DNA from: Burkholderia pseudomultivorans
GTDB taxonomy: Bacteria; Pseudomonadota; Gammaproteobacteria; Burkholderiales; Burkholderiaceae
Direction of reading: 5' to 3'
Assembly (NCBI RefSeq): GCF_001718415.1
Contig: NZ_CP013378.1
Location: forward strand, 124,001-188,000
Length of the DNA stretch: 64,000 bases
Shown piece after piece: positions 31,640 through 41,220 of this stretch. A program made the position numbers and the translations under genes. Position 1 is the first letter of the stretch. The number at the start of each line of letters is the position of its first letter. The notes under the pieces were generated by a model that worked only from the letters and a program-made list of their open reading frames with translations, was not told where the DNA came from and did no database searches.

Positions 31640-32068
31640 TCAGGCCAGCACGAGCGGCGGCAGCGCCGCATCGGCGCGCGACTGCGCGCGCTCGACCGCG
31701 ACGACGACATGGCGTCGCGCGTCGGGCCACCGATGCGCCCATCGTCCGGCATCCTCGTCGATCGTCGCGCGACCCTGCACGAGCCACGTCGTCTGGCGCA
31801 CGAAATCGACGAACAGCAGCGCGATCGCCGGGTTCACCAGCAGGTTGCCGATCGTGTTGAACAGGTTGTTGCCCGCGAAGTCGGGCAGCACCAGCGTGCG
31901 GGCGTCGGCGATTTCGACGAGCGGTTCGAACGAGCCGTCGGCGCGCGGCTGCCGGCCGCGGTACGAGCAGTCGCCGTTGCCGTCCGCGTCGGCGGTCGCG
32001 ACGATCAGGAACGCCTGTTCGCGAATGAATGCGATCGCGTCGTCGGTGAGGGGGCCGGCTGGACTCAT
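31640..32068 (-). CDS. PNPOx-fold flavin/nucleotide-binding family protein
   Basis: A 142-residue split-barrel protein of the pyridoxamine-5'-phosphate-oxidase-like superfamily. The barrel shows [36 protein letters not shown], then [20 protein letters not shown] and [20 protein letters not shown], typical of the FMN-binding general-stress-protein branch. It is too short for authentic PdxH, so a role in vitamin B6 synthesis is unlikely. The start [10 protein letters not shown] is chosen because upstream residues are low-complexity; no strong Shine-Dalgarno sequence is visible. The gene diverges from the aldehyde dehydrogenase gene, and a related protein is encoded on its other side. Confidence 0.75.
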   Translation of the reverse strand: MSPAGPLTDDAIAFIREQAFLIVATADADGNGDCSYRGRQPRADGSFEPLVEIADARTLVLPDFAGNNLFNTIGNLLVNPAIALLFVDFVRQTTWLVQGRATIDEDAGRWAHRWPDARRHVVVAVERAQSRADAALPPLVLA

Positions 32069-32305
32069 GGTGTCGGGCGGCGCGAAGGCCGCGGCGTGGG
32101 GATGCGCTCTGCGTACGCAAGCGACATGCCACGCGCCGCGCCGCACATGCCGCGCGCGTTGCGCGCTGCCGCTGTGAAAAATCCGAACACCGGCCGCGCC
32201 GCTGCGCAATCGCGCTGTTCAGAATCGACACAGTCGTGCGCCGCAGGCCGGCGCGTCACCCCGCGCGCGGCGGGCCGGCCGCTCTCGTCGTGCCTCGCAG
32301 CCGTT

Positions 32306-32320
32306 TGGCACGCAGTTTGC
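32306..32320 (+). promoter_or_regulatory. Sigma-54 promoter of the aldehyde dehydrogenase gene
   Basis: TGGCACGCAGTTTGC matches the sigma-54 consensus TGGCAC-N5-TTGC at every conserved position, with GG and GC exactly 12 bp apart. It lies 63 bp before the dehydrogenase start, inside a 315-bp gene-free gap that could hold upstream activator sites. The required enhancer-binding activator is not encoded in the window. Confidence 0.85.
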
Positions 32321-32383
32321 GTAAAGGAGGCAGCGCGATCCAACCGGCGCTGTATTCACAAGCACGATGAACAGGAGACATGT

Positions 32384-33910
32384 ATGAACCCGTTTGACCT
32401 GAAGCAACTGGGCCTCGACGTCGAATACCCGTATCGTCAGCAGTACGACAACTACATCGGCGGCAAGTGGGTTCCGCCGGTGAAGGGCGAGTATTTCGAG
32501 AACGTCTCGCCGATCAACGGCCAGCCGTTCTGCCGCGTGCCGCGCTCGAGCGCCGACGACATCGACGTCGCGCTGGACGCCGCGCATGCCGCGCGCCGCA
32601 AATGGGGCAAGACCTCGGTGGCCGAGCGCGCGAACCTGCTGCTCGCGGCCGCCGACCGGATGGAAAAGAACCTGAAGCTGCTGGCGGTCGCCGAGACGAT
32701 CGACAACGGCAAGCCGCTGCGCGAGACGATGGCGGCCGACCTGCCGCTCGCGGTCGATCACTTCCGCTATTTCGCGGGCTGCATCCGCGCGCAGGAAGGC
32801 GGCATTTCCGAGATCGACGACAACACCGTCGCGTATCACTTCCACGAGCCGGCCGGCGTCGTCGGCCAGATCATTCCGTGGAACTTCCCGCTGCTGATGG
32901 CCGCGTGGAAGCTCGCGCCGGCGCTCGCGGCCGGCTGCTGCGTCGTGATGAAGCCGGCCGAGCAGACGCCCGCGTCGGTGCTCGTGCTGATGGAACTGAT
33001 CGGCGACCTGTTCCCGCCGGGCGTGATCAATATCGTGAACGGCTTCGGCAAGGAAGCGGGCGAAGCGCTCGCGACCAGCAAGCGGATCGCGAAGATCGCG
33101 TTCACGGGCTCGACGCCGGTCGGCAAGCACATCCTGCACGCGGCGGCCGACAACCTGATCCCGTCGACGGTCGAACTGGGCGGCAAGAGCCCGAACGTGT
33201 TCTTCGCCGACGTGCTCGACCAGGACGACGCGTTCCTCGACAAGGCGCTCGAAGGCCTCGCGATGTTCGCGCTGAACCAGGGCGAGGTGTGCACGTGCCC
33301 GTCGCGCATCCTGATCCAGGAATCGATCTACGACCGCTTCATCGAGAAGGCCGTCGCGCGCGTCGAGCGCATCAAGGCCGGCCACCCGCTCGACCTGCAG
33401 ACGATGATCGGCGCGCAGGCGTCGCAGCAGCAGCTCGACAAGATCCTGTCGTACATCGACATCGGCCGCGGCGAAGGCGCGCAATGCCTGACGGGCGGCG
33501 AGCGCACGGCGCCGGCCGCCGAGCTGAACACGGGCTACTACGTGAAGCCGACGATGCTGCTCGGCAACAACAAGATGCGCGTGTTCCAGGAAGAGATCTT
33601 CGGGCCGGTCGCGTCGGTGATGACGTTCAAGGACGAGCAGGAAGCGATCGAACTCGCGAACGACACGTTTTACGGCCTCGGCGCCGGCGTGTGGACGCGC
33701 AACGGCACGCGCGCGTACCGGATGGGCCGCGAGATCGAGGCGGGCCGCGTGTGGACCAACTGCTACCACCTGTACCCCGCGCATGCGGCGTTCGGCGGCT
33801 ACAAGCAGTCGGGGATCGGACGCGAGACGCACAAGATGGCGCTGTCGAACTACCAGCAGACGAAGTGCCTGCTGGTCAGCTACCAGGCCGAGGCGCTCGG
33901 GTTCTTCTGA
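32384..33910 (+). CDS. exaC: NAD-dependent aldehyde dehydrogenase (ExaC/AcoD type)
   Basis: It oxidises acetaldehyde and similar aldehydes to acids. The 508-residue length and the sequence ([20 protein letters not shown] near the N-terminus, [29 protein letters not shown] with the general-base Glu, [16 protein letters not shown] with the catalytic Cys in the EVCTCPS loop, [14 protein letters not shown]) place it with ExaC, AcoD and AldB. In the context of eutBC it would remove the acetaldehyde from ethanolamine cleavage without a microcompartment. AGGAGA lies 7 bases before the ATG. Transcription is probably sigma-54 dependent, which would tie it to nitrogen or alcohol signals. Confidence 0.95.
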   Translation: MNPFDLKQLGLDVEYPYRQQYDNYIGGKWVPPVKGEYFENVSPINGQPFCRVPRSSADDIDVALDAAHAARRKWGKTSVAERANLLLAAADRMEKNLKLLAVAETIDNGKPLRETMAADLPLAVDHFRYFAGCIRAQEGGISEIDDNTVAYHFHEPAGVVGQIIPWNFPLLMAAWKLAPALAAGCCVVMKPAEQTPASVLVLMELIGDLFPPGVINIVNGFGKEAGEALATSKRIAKIAFTGSTPVGKHILHAAADNLIPSTVELGGKSPNVFFADVLDQDDAFLDKALEGLAMFALNQGEVCTCPSRILIQESIYDRFIEKAVARVERIKAGHPLDLQTMIGAQASQQQLDKILSYIDIGRGEGAQCLTGGERTAPAAELNTGYYVKPTMLLGNNKMRVFQEEIFGPVASVMTFKDEQEAIELANDTFYGLGAGVWTRNGTRAYRMGREIEAGRVWTNCYHLYPAHAAFGGYKQSGIGRETHKMALSNYQQTKCLLVSYQAEALGFF

Positions 33911-34198
33911 TCGCCGGTGCGGGGGCGAGGCGCCGGCCGGTCGGCACGGATGGGCATGTGCAGGCCGGTTCGGCCGCCGCGTTTCGACGATGGATTTCCG
34001 GCTGCGGGCCGGCGCCGGCCGGGTGACGTTCGCGTCGCCTGGCGGGTGTCGGGTTCGCACAGCGGCGCGGCGTTCGACGCGGCGCGGTTCGGCCGTTCGC
34101 CGGGCATGCGACGTCGACGCATTGCCGCTGCATTCGCCGGCAACGGTTTCCACTGCGCGGCCCGTTCGTGGCCGCGCATCATTCCTGGCGTCATCGAC

Positions 34199-34741
34199 AT
34201 GACCGAACCGTCCCGATCCCATTCCCGACATCCCGTATTCCACGCAGGCGAGCTCGATGCGCATCGCCGCTTCGGCGTCGCCGACGAGGCCGAACGGATG
34301 AGCGAGGTCGTGACGACGCGGCTGTCGATCGGCGTGCGGCAATTCATCGAGACCCAGCCGTTCATGTTCGTCGGCATGGCCGGCGGCGGGCCGGCGTCCG
34401 TGACCTGCGACATCGTGCAGAGCCGGCGCGATGCGGGCGGCGAGCTGCTGCCCGTGGTCCGCGTGATCGACACGAAGACGCTGCGCTTCGCGTTGCCGGC
34501 GCACGGCGACCGGATCGAGGCGGCGCGGTGCGACGGCAGCGGCGTCGGACTGCTGTTCGTCGATTTCATGCGTGGCGTGCGCTACCGGATCAACGGCCGC
34601 GCGACGCTGCGCACGGATCTGTCCGACGCGGACGCGGCACCCTGGCCGGCCGGCAGCCCGATCGTCGAGCTGGCGGTCGCGCAGGCATACGGCAACTGCG
34701 GCACGCGGGTCGTGCGGCTGCGGCCCGCGAACGACCGCTAG
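34199..34741 (+). CDS. Second PNPOx-fold protein, divergent relative of the one at 31640-32068
   Basis: A 180-residue protein that shares with the upstream PNPOx protein the block LLFVDF..(R)......GRAT (here GLLFVDFMRGVRYRINGRAT), so the two are homologous. The N-terminal half has RQFIETQPFMFVGMAGGGPA and VTCDIVQSRRDAGGEL. The stretch matching the FMN-contact segment NNLFNTIGN in the other protein is replaced by a polar, unrelated sequence, so cofactor binding may be altered. It lies between the aldehyde dehydrogenase and eutR-like genes on the same strand. Function unknown. Two in-frame upstream ATG/GTG codons would extend into a region with no family similarity. Confidence 0.6.
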   Translation: MTEPSRSHSRHPVFHAGELDAHRRFGVADEAERMSEVVTTRLSIGVRQFIETQPFMFVGMAGGGPASVTCDIVQSRRDAGGELLPVVRVIDTKTLRFALPAHGDRIEAARCDGSGVGLLFVDFMRGVRYRINGRATLRTDLSDADAAPWPAGSPIVELAVAQAYGNCGTRVVRLRPANDR

Positions 34742-34958
34742 GCGGCGGCTTCGGCGATGTGCCGCTCGATGGCGCGCGGCGGTCCATGACGGTTCGGCGG
34801 GCGCACCGCCGGCGTGCGCACGGCGCGGCGTCCGGGCACGCCCGCATGGCGCGCGCCGGCCGCAACGCGTTGAATGACGGGCTTGTCGCCGGATCGCGCG
34901 CGGTTCGGCACGGGACTTGCATGACCGGCGCGGTGGCGGGCAGCAGAAGGAGGGCAAG

Positions 34959-35990
34959 ATGGATCAACGAGTGGATCGCGACGACGAACCGACGGCGGAG
35001 GACACGCGGCGCAGCGCGCTCGGCGACGACGCGCCGGCCGGGCAGGCCGTCGTCAGCGTCGCGCACGACGCCGACGAGCAGGCGCGCAACCTGATCGGCT
35101 GGCGCCAGACCTACGACCAGCTCGCGGCGGGCCGCTTCGTCGGCACGCTGACCGAGCTGCCGCTCGACACGATGAAGCTGTTCCGCGAATCGACGAGCCA
35201 CATGCTGCGCCAGGCGTGCGAGGTGCGCGGCGATGCGTACTGGTTCGGCATCCCGGTCGCGAACGACGGCACGGCGCGGGTCGACGCGTACCGCATCGGG
35301 CCCGGCGCGCTCGCGTTCCGGCCCGGCAACGTCGAATTCGAACTGCTGACGCCCGCGCAGTTCTCGATCTACGGCGTCGTCGTGCGCGGCGACGTGTTGC
35401 GCCGCTATGCGGAGCAGGTCGAGCGCCGCGCGCTCGACGAGCAGCGCTTCGCGCGGCAGCGCGTGATGCAGGTCGGCGATGCGCGGCTCGCGCGCCTGTG
35501 CGCGCTGCTCGGCCGCCGGCTCGACGGCGCGGCGGCCGGCGACGGCCCGCTGCCCGACGCGCAGCGCGACGACCTGCAGGCCGAGGTGCTGGCCGCATTG
35601 TTCGACGTATGCGCGCAGCCGGGCGACGACGGCGGCGGCGCCGCGCCTTCGACGCGGCGGTGGATCGTCGAGCAGGCGCGCGACTACGTGCTCGCGCATC
35701 GCACGCGCCCGGTCGGCGTGCCCGAACTGTGCGAGCAGCTGCACGTGAGCCGCCGCACGCTGCAGTACTGCTTCCAGGACGTGCTCGGGATGGCGCCCGC
35801 GACCTATCTGCGCACGCTGCGGCTGAACGGCGCGCGGCGCGACCTGTGCGGCCGGGCGGCGGGCTCGGTGCAGGATGTCGCGGAGGCGTGGGGCTTCTGG
35901 CACCTGAGCCAGTTCGCGACCGACTACCGGCGCCTGTTCGGCAAGCGGCCGTCGGATACGCTGCGCGAGCGCGAGGCGGTGGCGGGGTAG
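34959..35990 (+). CDS. eutR: AraC family regulator, EutR-like
   Basis: A 343-residue regulator with a sensing N-terminal domain (about residues 35-200; WRQTYDQLAAGRFVGTLTEL, TSHMLRQACEVRGDAYWFGI, PAQFSIYGVVVRGDVLRRYA) and a C-terminal AraC domain (about 235-340; VPELCEQLHVSRRTLQYCFQ, then DVAEAWGFWHLSQFATDYRR and LFGKRPSDTLR). This domain order and the QFSIYGVVV stretch resemble EutR, the ethanolamine-plus-B12-dependent activator of eut genes. Its location 6 kb after eutC, on the same strand as the aldehyde dehydrogenase, supports that. AAGGAGG precedes the ATG by a few bases. An AraC regulator of another amine or aldehyde pathway is the alternative. Confidence 0.75.
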   Translation: MDQRVDRDDEPTAEDTRRSALGDDAPAGQAVVSVAHDADEQARNLIGWRQTYDQLAAGRFVGTLTELPLDTMKLFRESTSHMLRQACEVRGDAYWFGIPVANDGTARVDAYRIGPGALAFRPGNVEFELLTPAQFSIYGVVVRGDVLRRYAEQVERRALDEQRFARQRVMQVGDARLARLCALLGRRLDGAAAGDGPLPDAQRDDLQAEVLAALFDVCAQPGDDGGGAAPSTRRWIVEQARDYVLAHRTRPVGVPELCEQLHVSRRTLQYCFQDVLGMAPATYLRTLRLNGARRDLCGRAAGSVQDVAEAWGFWHLSQFATDYRRLFGKRPSDTLREREAVAG

Positions 35991-36060
35991 GCGCGAACGC
36001 GGCGGCGCCGAAGGAGGGCGGGGCAAGGCGCTCGCCGCTTCGCGGTCGGCGGCCGCTTTC

Positions 36061-37164
36061 CTATTCGGTCGTGGCGGCCGCAGCAGTTGCGCGCGCCGCC
36101 GGCCACGCCAGCGCATCCCAGTCGATCGCGCGATACGCGGCCTCGACGGCCGCGAGATCGTCCGGCCGTTCGCTGCGATGGAGACCGTGCAGTCCGGCCG
36201 GCACGTCGAGCGCGACCGGCACGCAATGCGGATAGTCGCGCACGCGCAGCGCGGGCTCGATCGTCGTGAAGCATGCGAGCGTCGGCACGTCGAAGCCGTC
36301 GGCGAGATGCAGCGCGGCCGTGTCGGGCGCGAACAGCATGCTGGCGCCCTTGATCCACGCGATGAACCGCGCCGTGTCGCCCACCGCGTCGGCGCTCACG
36401 TCGACATACGCGGGATGCGCGACCGGCCCGAAGCCGACCACCGGCAGGCTGTAGCGCTGCGCGAGCCGCGCCACGAGCGGCGCGTGCAGCGCGGGCGGCA
36501 CGCTGCGCACCGCGGTGCTCGCGTGCGGGCAGAACAGGACGTAGGGCCGGCGCCATGCGGACGGCAGCGCAGGCAGCGCCAGCCGCGCGAGCCAGCGGTT
36601 GCGCTTCGCCGATGCGGGCACGGCGGCCGGGTCCACACCGAGCGCGTCGAGGAAGAAGTCGATCATCGGCTGCCGCGCGAATGCGGGCCAGTACAGATGA
36701 TTGCCGACGTCGATGCACGGCGCCTGCGGCGGCAGCGCATCGGCACGATACGGCAGCGTGCGGGTCGGCGCGACGACGCCGGCGGCCAGCCCATACAGCG
36801 CTTCGACATAGCGCGGCGCGCGGGCCGGCCGGTACAGCGTGAAGCGCAGGTGCGGATGCGCGTCGCGCAGCGCCGCGAGCGCCGTCAGTCCGATCACCGA
36901 GTCGCCGAGCGTGACGCCCATTCCGTTGATCACGTGCACCTGCGTTTCACGGCCGTAGTCGAGCCGGAACGGCCGGTGCGCGCCATGCAGCAGGCCGAGC
37001 GCAGGCGCGGCCGGCACGTGGCCGATGGCGCGCGCGCTGCCGTGCTCGAGATCGTACGGCGCGACGAGCGTGCCGTCGGGCGCGAGCAGCGTGCCGGGCA
37101 GCGCGAGCGCGTCGTCGTGCGACAGCGCGACGCCGGGCGGCATCGGGTGCGCGGCCACCGTCAT
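36061..37164 (-). CDS. Glycosyltransferase family 9 protein
   Basis: A 367-residue GT9-like protein related to heptosyltransferases. The N-terminal domain has VHVINGMGVTLGDSVIGLTA (the GDxxxxT motif) and ALRDAHPHLRFTLYRPARAP. The C-terminal domain shows YVLFCPHASTAVRSVPPALH, the AYVDVSADAVGDTARFIAWI stretch and MLFAPDTAALHLADGFDVPT (D-A-H pattern of the donor site). No LPS genes are nearby. The start codon overlaps the stop codon of the upstream ThDP enzyme by 4 bp (ATGA), so the two are co-translated. Residues 1-90 are atypical for heptosyltransferases and may be a separate domain. Confidence 0.75.
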   Translation of the reverse strand: MTVAAHPMPPGVALSHDDALALPGTLLAPDGTLVAPYDLEHGSARAIGHVPAAPALGLLHGAHRPFRLDYGRETQVHVINGMGVTLGDSVIGLTALAALRDAHPHLRFTLYRPARAPRYVEALYGLAAGVVAPTRTLPYRADALPPQAPCIDVGNHLYWPAFARQPMIDFFLDALGVDPAAVPASAKRNRWLARLALPALPSAWRRPYVLFCPHASTAVRSVPPALHAPLVARLAQRYSLPVVGFGPVAHPAYVDVSADAVGDTARFIAWIKGASMLFAPDTAALHLADGFDVPTLACFTTIEPALRVRDYPHCVPVALDVPAGLHGLHRSERPDDLAAVEAAYRAIDWDALAWPAARATAAAATTE

Positions 37165-38864
37165 TCGCCGCGCGCGCGGCGGCCTTGTTCGCGGATCTGT
37201 TCGAGCGTCGCGGCCGGCGTGCTGGCGTCCTGCGGGATGCGGATCTCGATCAGCGCGGGCAGCCCGCAGGTCAGCGCGCGTTCGAGCGCCGGCGCGAAGT
37301 CGGCGGTGCGCTCGACGGTCTCGCCATGTGCGCCGAAGGCGCGCGCATACGCGGCGAAATCGGGATTCGTGAGCCCGGTGCCGTGCACGCGCCCCGGATA
37401 GTTGCGCTCCTGATGCATGCGGATCGTGCCGAAATGACCGTTGTTGACGACGATCACGACGATGTTCAGCCCGTACTGCATCGCGGTCGCGAGCTCGTTG
37501 CCGGCCATCATGAAGCAGCCGTCGCCCGCGAGCGCGACGACGGCCCGCGAGGGGTACAACGACTTCGCGGCGAGCGCGGCCGGCACGCCGTAGCCCATCG
37601 CGCCGCTGGTCGGCGCGAGCTGCGAGCGGAAATGCCGGTACGCGAAGTGGCGATGCAGCCAGATCGCGTAGTTGCCTGCGCCGTTGGTCAGGATCGCGTC
37701 GTGCGGCAGCCGCTCGCGCAGTTGCACCATCACCTCGCCGAGCTGGACGTCGCCGGGCATCGGCAGCGGCGCGTGCCATTCGCGGTATGCGCGATGCGCG
37801 TCGGCGGCCGTGCCGGCCCCCGCGGGGCGCGCCGGCGGTTCGAGCGCGGCGAGCGGCGCCGCGATCTCGGGCATCCCCGACACGATCGGCAGGTCGGCCG
37901 CATACACGCGGCCGAGCTCGTCCGCACCCTGATGCACGTGGATCAGCGTCTGGCGCGTCTTCGGGATGTCGAGCAGCGTATAGCCGCCGGTGGTCGCCTC
38001 GCCGAGGCGCGGCCCGATCACGAGCAGCAGGTCGGCGTCGCGGATGCGCTTCGCGAGCGCGGGATTGATGCCGAGCCCGACGTCGCCCGCGTAGTTCGGA
38101 TGCGCGTTGTCGATCGTGTCCTGGTAGCGGAACGCGCACGCGACCGGCAGTTGCCAGCGCTCGACGAAGGTGCGCAGGTTCGCGCAGGCGTCGGGCGTCC
38201 AGCCGCTGCCGCCGACGATCGCGAACGGCCGTTCCGCGCGCACGAGCCGCTCGCGCAGCTCGTCGATCTGCGCGGCCGACGGCGCCGCGGCGATCCGCTT
38301 GGCGGCGGGCGCGACGGGCTGCGGCGCGCACGCTTCGGACAGCACGTCCTCGGGCAGCGCGAGCACGACGGGCCCCGGGCGGCCGGCGGTCGCGACGTGG
38401 AACGCATGGCTCAGGTATTCGGGGATGCGGCGCGGATCGTCGATCTGCGCGACCCATTTCGCCATCTGGCCGAACATCCGGCGGTAGTCGATTTCCTGGA
38501 ACGCTTCGCGGTCGAGGTGCTCGCGCGCGCACTGGCCGACGAACAGGATCATCGGCGTCGAGTCCTGGAACGCGGTGTGCACGCCGATCGACGCGTGCGT
38601 CGCGCCGGGCCCGCGCGTGACGAACGCGATGCCGGGGCGGCCGGTCAGCTTGCCGACCGCCTCTGCCATGTTCGCGGCGGCCGCCTCGTGGCGGCAGACG
38701 ACCGTCTGGATGCGCGCGGTGTCGTCCGCCAGCGCGTCGAGTACGGCGAGAAAGCTCTCGCCCGGCACGCAGAACACGCGTTCGACGTGATTGGCGAGCA
38801 ACGCATCGACGAGCAGTCGCGCGCCGGTGGTGGCGGGCTGCTCGAGATCCTTGGAATGCGACAT
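37161..38864 (-). CDS. Acetolactate-synthase-like thiamine diphosphate enzyme
   Basis: A 567-residue ThDP-dependent enzyme with the three-domain plan of the acetohydroxyacid synthase large subunit. The pyrimidine-binding domain has VERVFCVPGESFLAVLDAL and the proton-relay Glu in RHEAAAANMAEAVGKLTGRP. The middle FAD/structural domain includes LRERLVRAERPFAIVGGSGW. The ThDP-binding motif runs from GDGCFMMAGNELATAM to VVNNGHFGTIRMHQERNYPG. No regulatory IlvH subunit gene is adjacent, so it is more likely a catabolic or specialised carboligase/decarboxylase than IlvB. The start MSHSKD is chosen; longer upstream readings are basic and unlike the family. It is coupled by overlap to the GT9 gene. 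Confidence 0.85.
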   Translation of the reverse strand: MSHSKDLEQPATTGARLLVDALLANHVERVFCVPGESFLAVLDALADDTARIQTVVCRHEAAAANMAEAVGKLTGRPGIAFVTRGPGATHASIGVHTAFQDSTPMILFVGQCAREHLDREAFQEIDYRRMFGQMAKWVAQIDDPRRIPEYLSHAFHVATAGRPGPVVLALPEDVLSEACAPQPVAPAAKRIAAAPSAAQIDELRERLVRAERPFAIVGGSGWTPDACANLRTFVERWQLPVACAFRYQDTIDNAHPNYAGDVGLGINPALAKRIRDADLLLVIGPRLGEATTGGYTLLDIPKTRQTLIHVHQGADELGRVYAADLPIVSGMPEIAAPLAALEPPARPAGAGTAADAHRAYREWHAPLPMPGDVQLGEVMVQLRERLPHDAILTNGAGNYAIWLHRHFAYRHFRSQLAPTSGAMGYGVPAALAAKSLYPSRAVVALAGDGCFMMAGNELATAMQYGLNIVVIVVNNGHFGTIRMHQERNYPGRVHGTGLTNPDFAAYARAFGAHGETVERTADFAPALERALTCGLPALIEIRIPQDASTPAATLEQIREQGRRARGE

Positions 38865-38973
38865 GGGCTGCCGTCTCCCTGGGTAGCGGGACGTACAGCT
38901 TACGCCCGTTGGCCGGCCTCCGGTACGCCGGCCGATGAAAAGTGTCGGAACGCGGGGAGGGCGCGAGCCGGGT

Positions 38974-39033
38974 TGTGTACACACATGGATTTACATTGGG
39001 CGAAAAATGACCTAATGTACATCCATCGTACAT
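38974..39033 (+). promoter_or_regulatory. VapBC promoter/operator with palindromes
   Basis: ATGTAC-N7-GTACAT (39015-39033) is a perfect inverted repeat, the usual shape of a VapB operator, ending 19 bp before the antitoxin start. A second palindrome, TGTGTACACA (38974-38983), lies 31 bp farther upstream and shares the GTAC core. TTACAT (38991) and TAATGT (39013) are possible -35 and -10 elements with a 16-bp spacer. Confidence 0.65.
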
Positions 39034-39052
39034 CCGTAAGGGGAGACATGAC

Positions 39053-39289
39053 ATGCATACCACCCGGGTCTTCCGGAATGGCAACTCGCAGGCGGTGCGG
39101 ATTCCTGCGGATCTGGCTTATGAGCGCAGCGATATCGAACTCGAAATCGAGCGTGTCGGTGACGAAATTCGCATCCGTCCTGCGCGGCGGCCGCTGACCG
39201 GCGTGCTCGGCAAGTTCGCGAAATTCGGGCCGGATTTCATGGCCGAGGGGCGCGGCGATCAGGAACAGGCCGAGCGCGAGGGCTGGTGA
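39053..39289 (+). CDS. vapB: VapB-type antitoxin (AbrB/SpoVT fold)
   Basis: A 78-residue antitoxin. The N-terminal swapped-hairpin domain is RVFRNGNSQAVRIPADLAY, which binds the operator. The C-terminal tail (GKFAKFGPDFMAEGRGDQEQ) would neutralise the toxin. The stop codon TGA overlaps the toxin start by one base, the standard coupled order antitoxin-toxin. GGGGAGAC precedes the ATG. Codon use is slightly less GC3-biased than the neighbours, as is common for mobile stability modules. Confidence 0.9.
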   Translation: MHTTRVFRNGNSQAVRIPADLAYERSDIELEIERVGDEIRIRPARRPLTGVLGKFAKFGPDFMAEGRGDQEQAEREGW

Positions 39290-39690
39290 TGCCGCGCTAC
39301 ATGCTCGACACCAACATGTGCGTCTATCTGATGAAGAACCAGCCGGAGCAGGTCGCGCGGCGTTTCGCGCAGTGCTACACGGGGGACGTCGTCATGTCGG
39401 CGATCACCTATGCGGAACTCGAGTACGGCGTGACGGTATGTGCCAATCCGGCCCGCGAACGCCGCAATCTCGCCGCGCTGATCGAGGATATCCCGGTTGC
39501 GCCGTTCGACGGAGCGGCTGCGCAGGCATATGGCCCCATTCGCGAGGCGACGCGGGAACGCAAGAAGGATCATCTCGACAAGCTGATCGGCGCGCACGCG
39601 GTATCGCTCGACGTCGTGCTGGTGACCAACAACGAGCGTGATTTCGCGAGTTATCCGGGCTTGAGGCTCGAGAACTGGCTGATCGGCTAG
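39289..39690 (+). CDS. vapC: VapC-type PIN-domain ribonuclease toxin
   Basis: The 133-residue PIN-domain endoribonuclease likely cleaves tRNA or another stable RNA when freed from its antitoxin. The acidic catalytic set is visible: Asp7 (MLDTNMCVYLM), Glu43 (TYAELEYG), Asp97 (DHLDKLIGAHA) and Asp118 (TNNERDFASYPGL), so the enzyme looks intact. The ATG shares one base with the antitoxin stop. A GTG one codon earlier is possible but would overlap more. VapC of the MvpT/FitB type is the closest pattern. Confidence 0.92.
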   Translation: MPRYMLDTNMCVYLMKNQPEQVARRFAQCYTGDVVMSAITYAELEYGVTVCANPARERRNLAALIEDIPVAPFDGAAAQAYGPIREATRERKKDHLDKLIGAHAVSLDVVLVTNNERDFASYPGLRLENWLIG

Positions 39691-39801
39691 CACGCGAACA
39701 CCGCGGCCAGCCGGTTCGAAGGGCCGCGAGGGCGGACGGCCCGCCGATGGAAAGCGGGCGCGTATCGCGCGGCCGGGTCGAGCGGCGGTGACCGCCGACG
39801 C

Positions 39802-41190
<1,389 letters not shown>

Positions 41191-41220
41191 TTGGATTCCT
41201 GCCTTGCTGTAAGAGTAGTG

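Noticed and set aside
36061..39084. 1007-codon frame spanning both the GT9 and ThDP genes
   Set aside because: It is one frame reading through the ThDP gene in the wrong phase and then into the GT9 gene in the right one. Only the last 367 codons resemble a protein family, and they have their own ATG.
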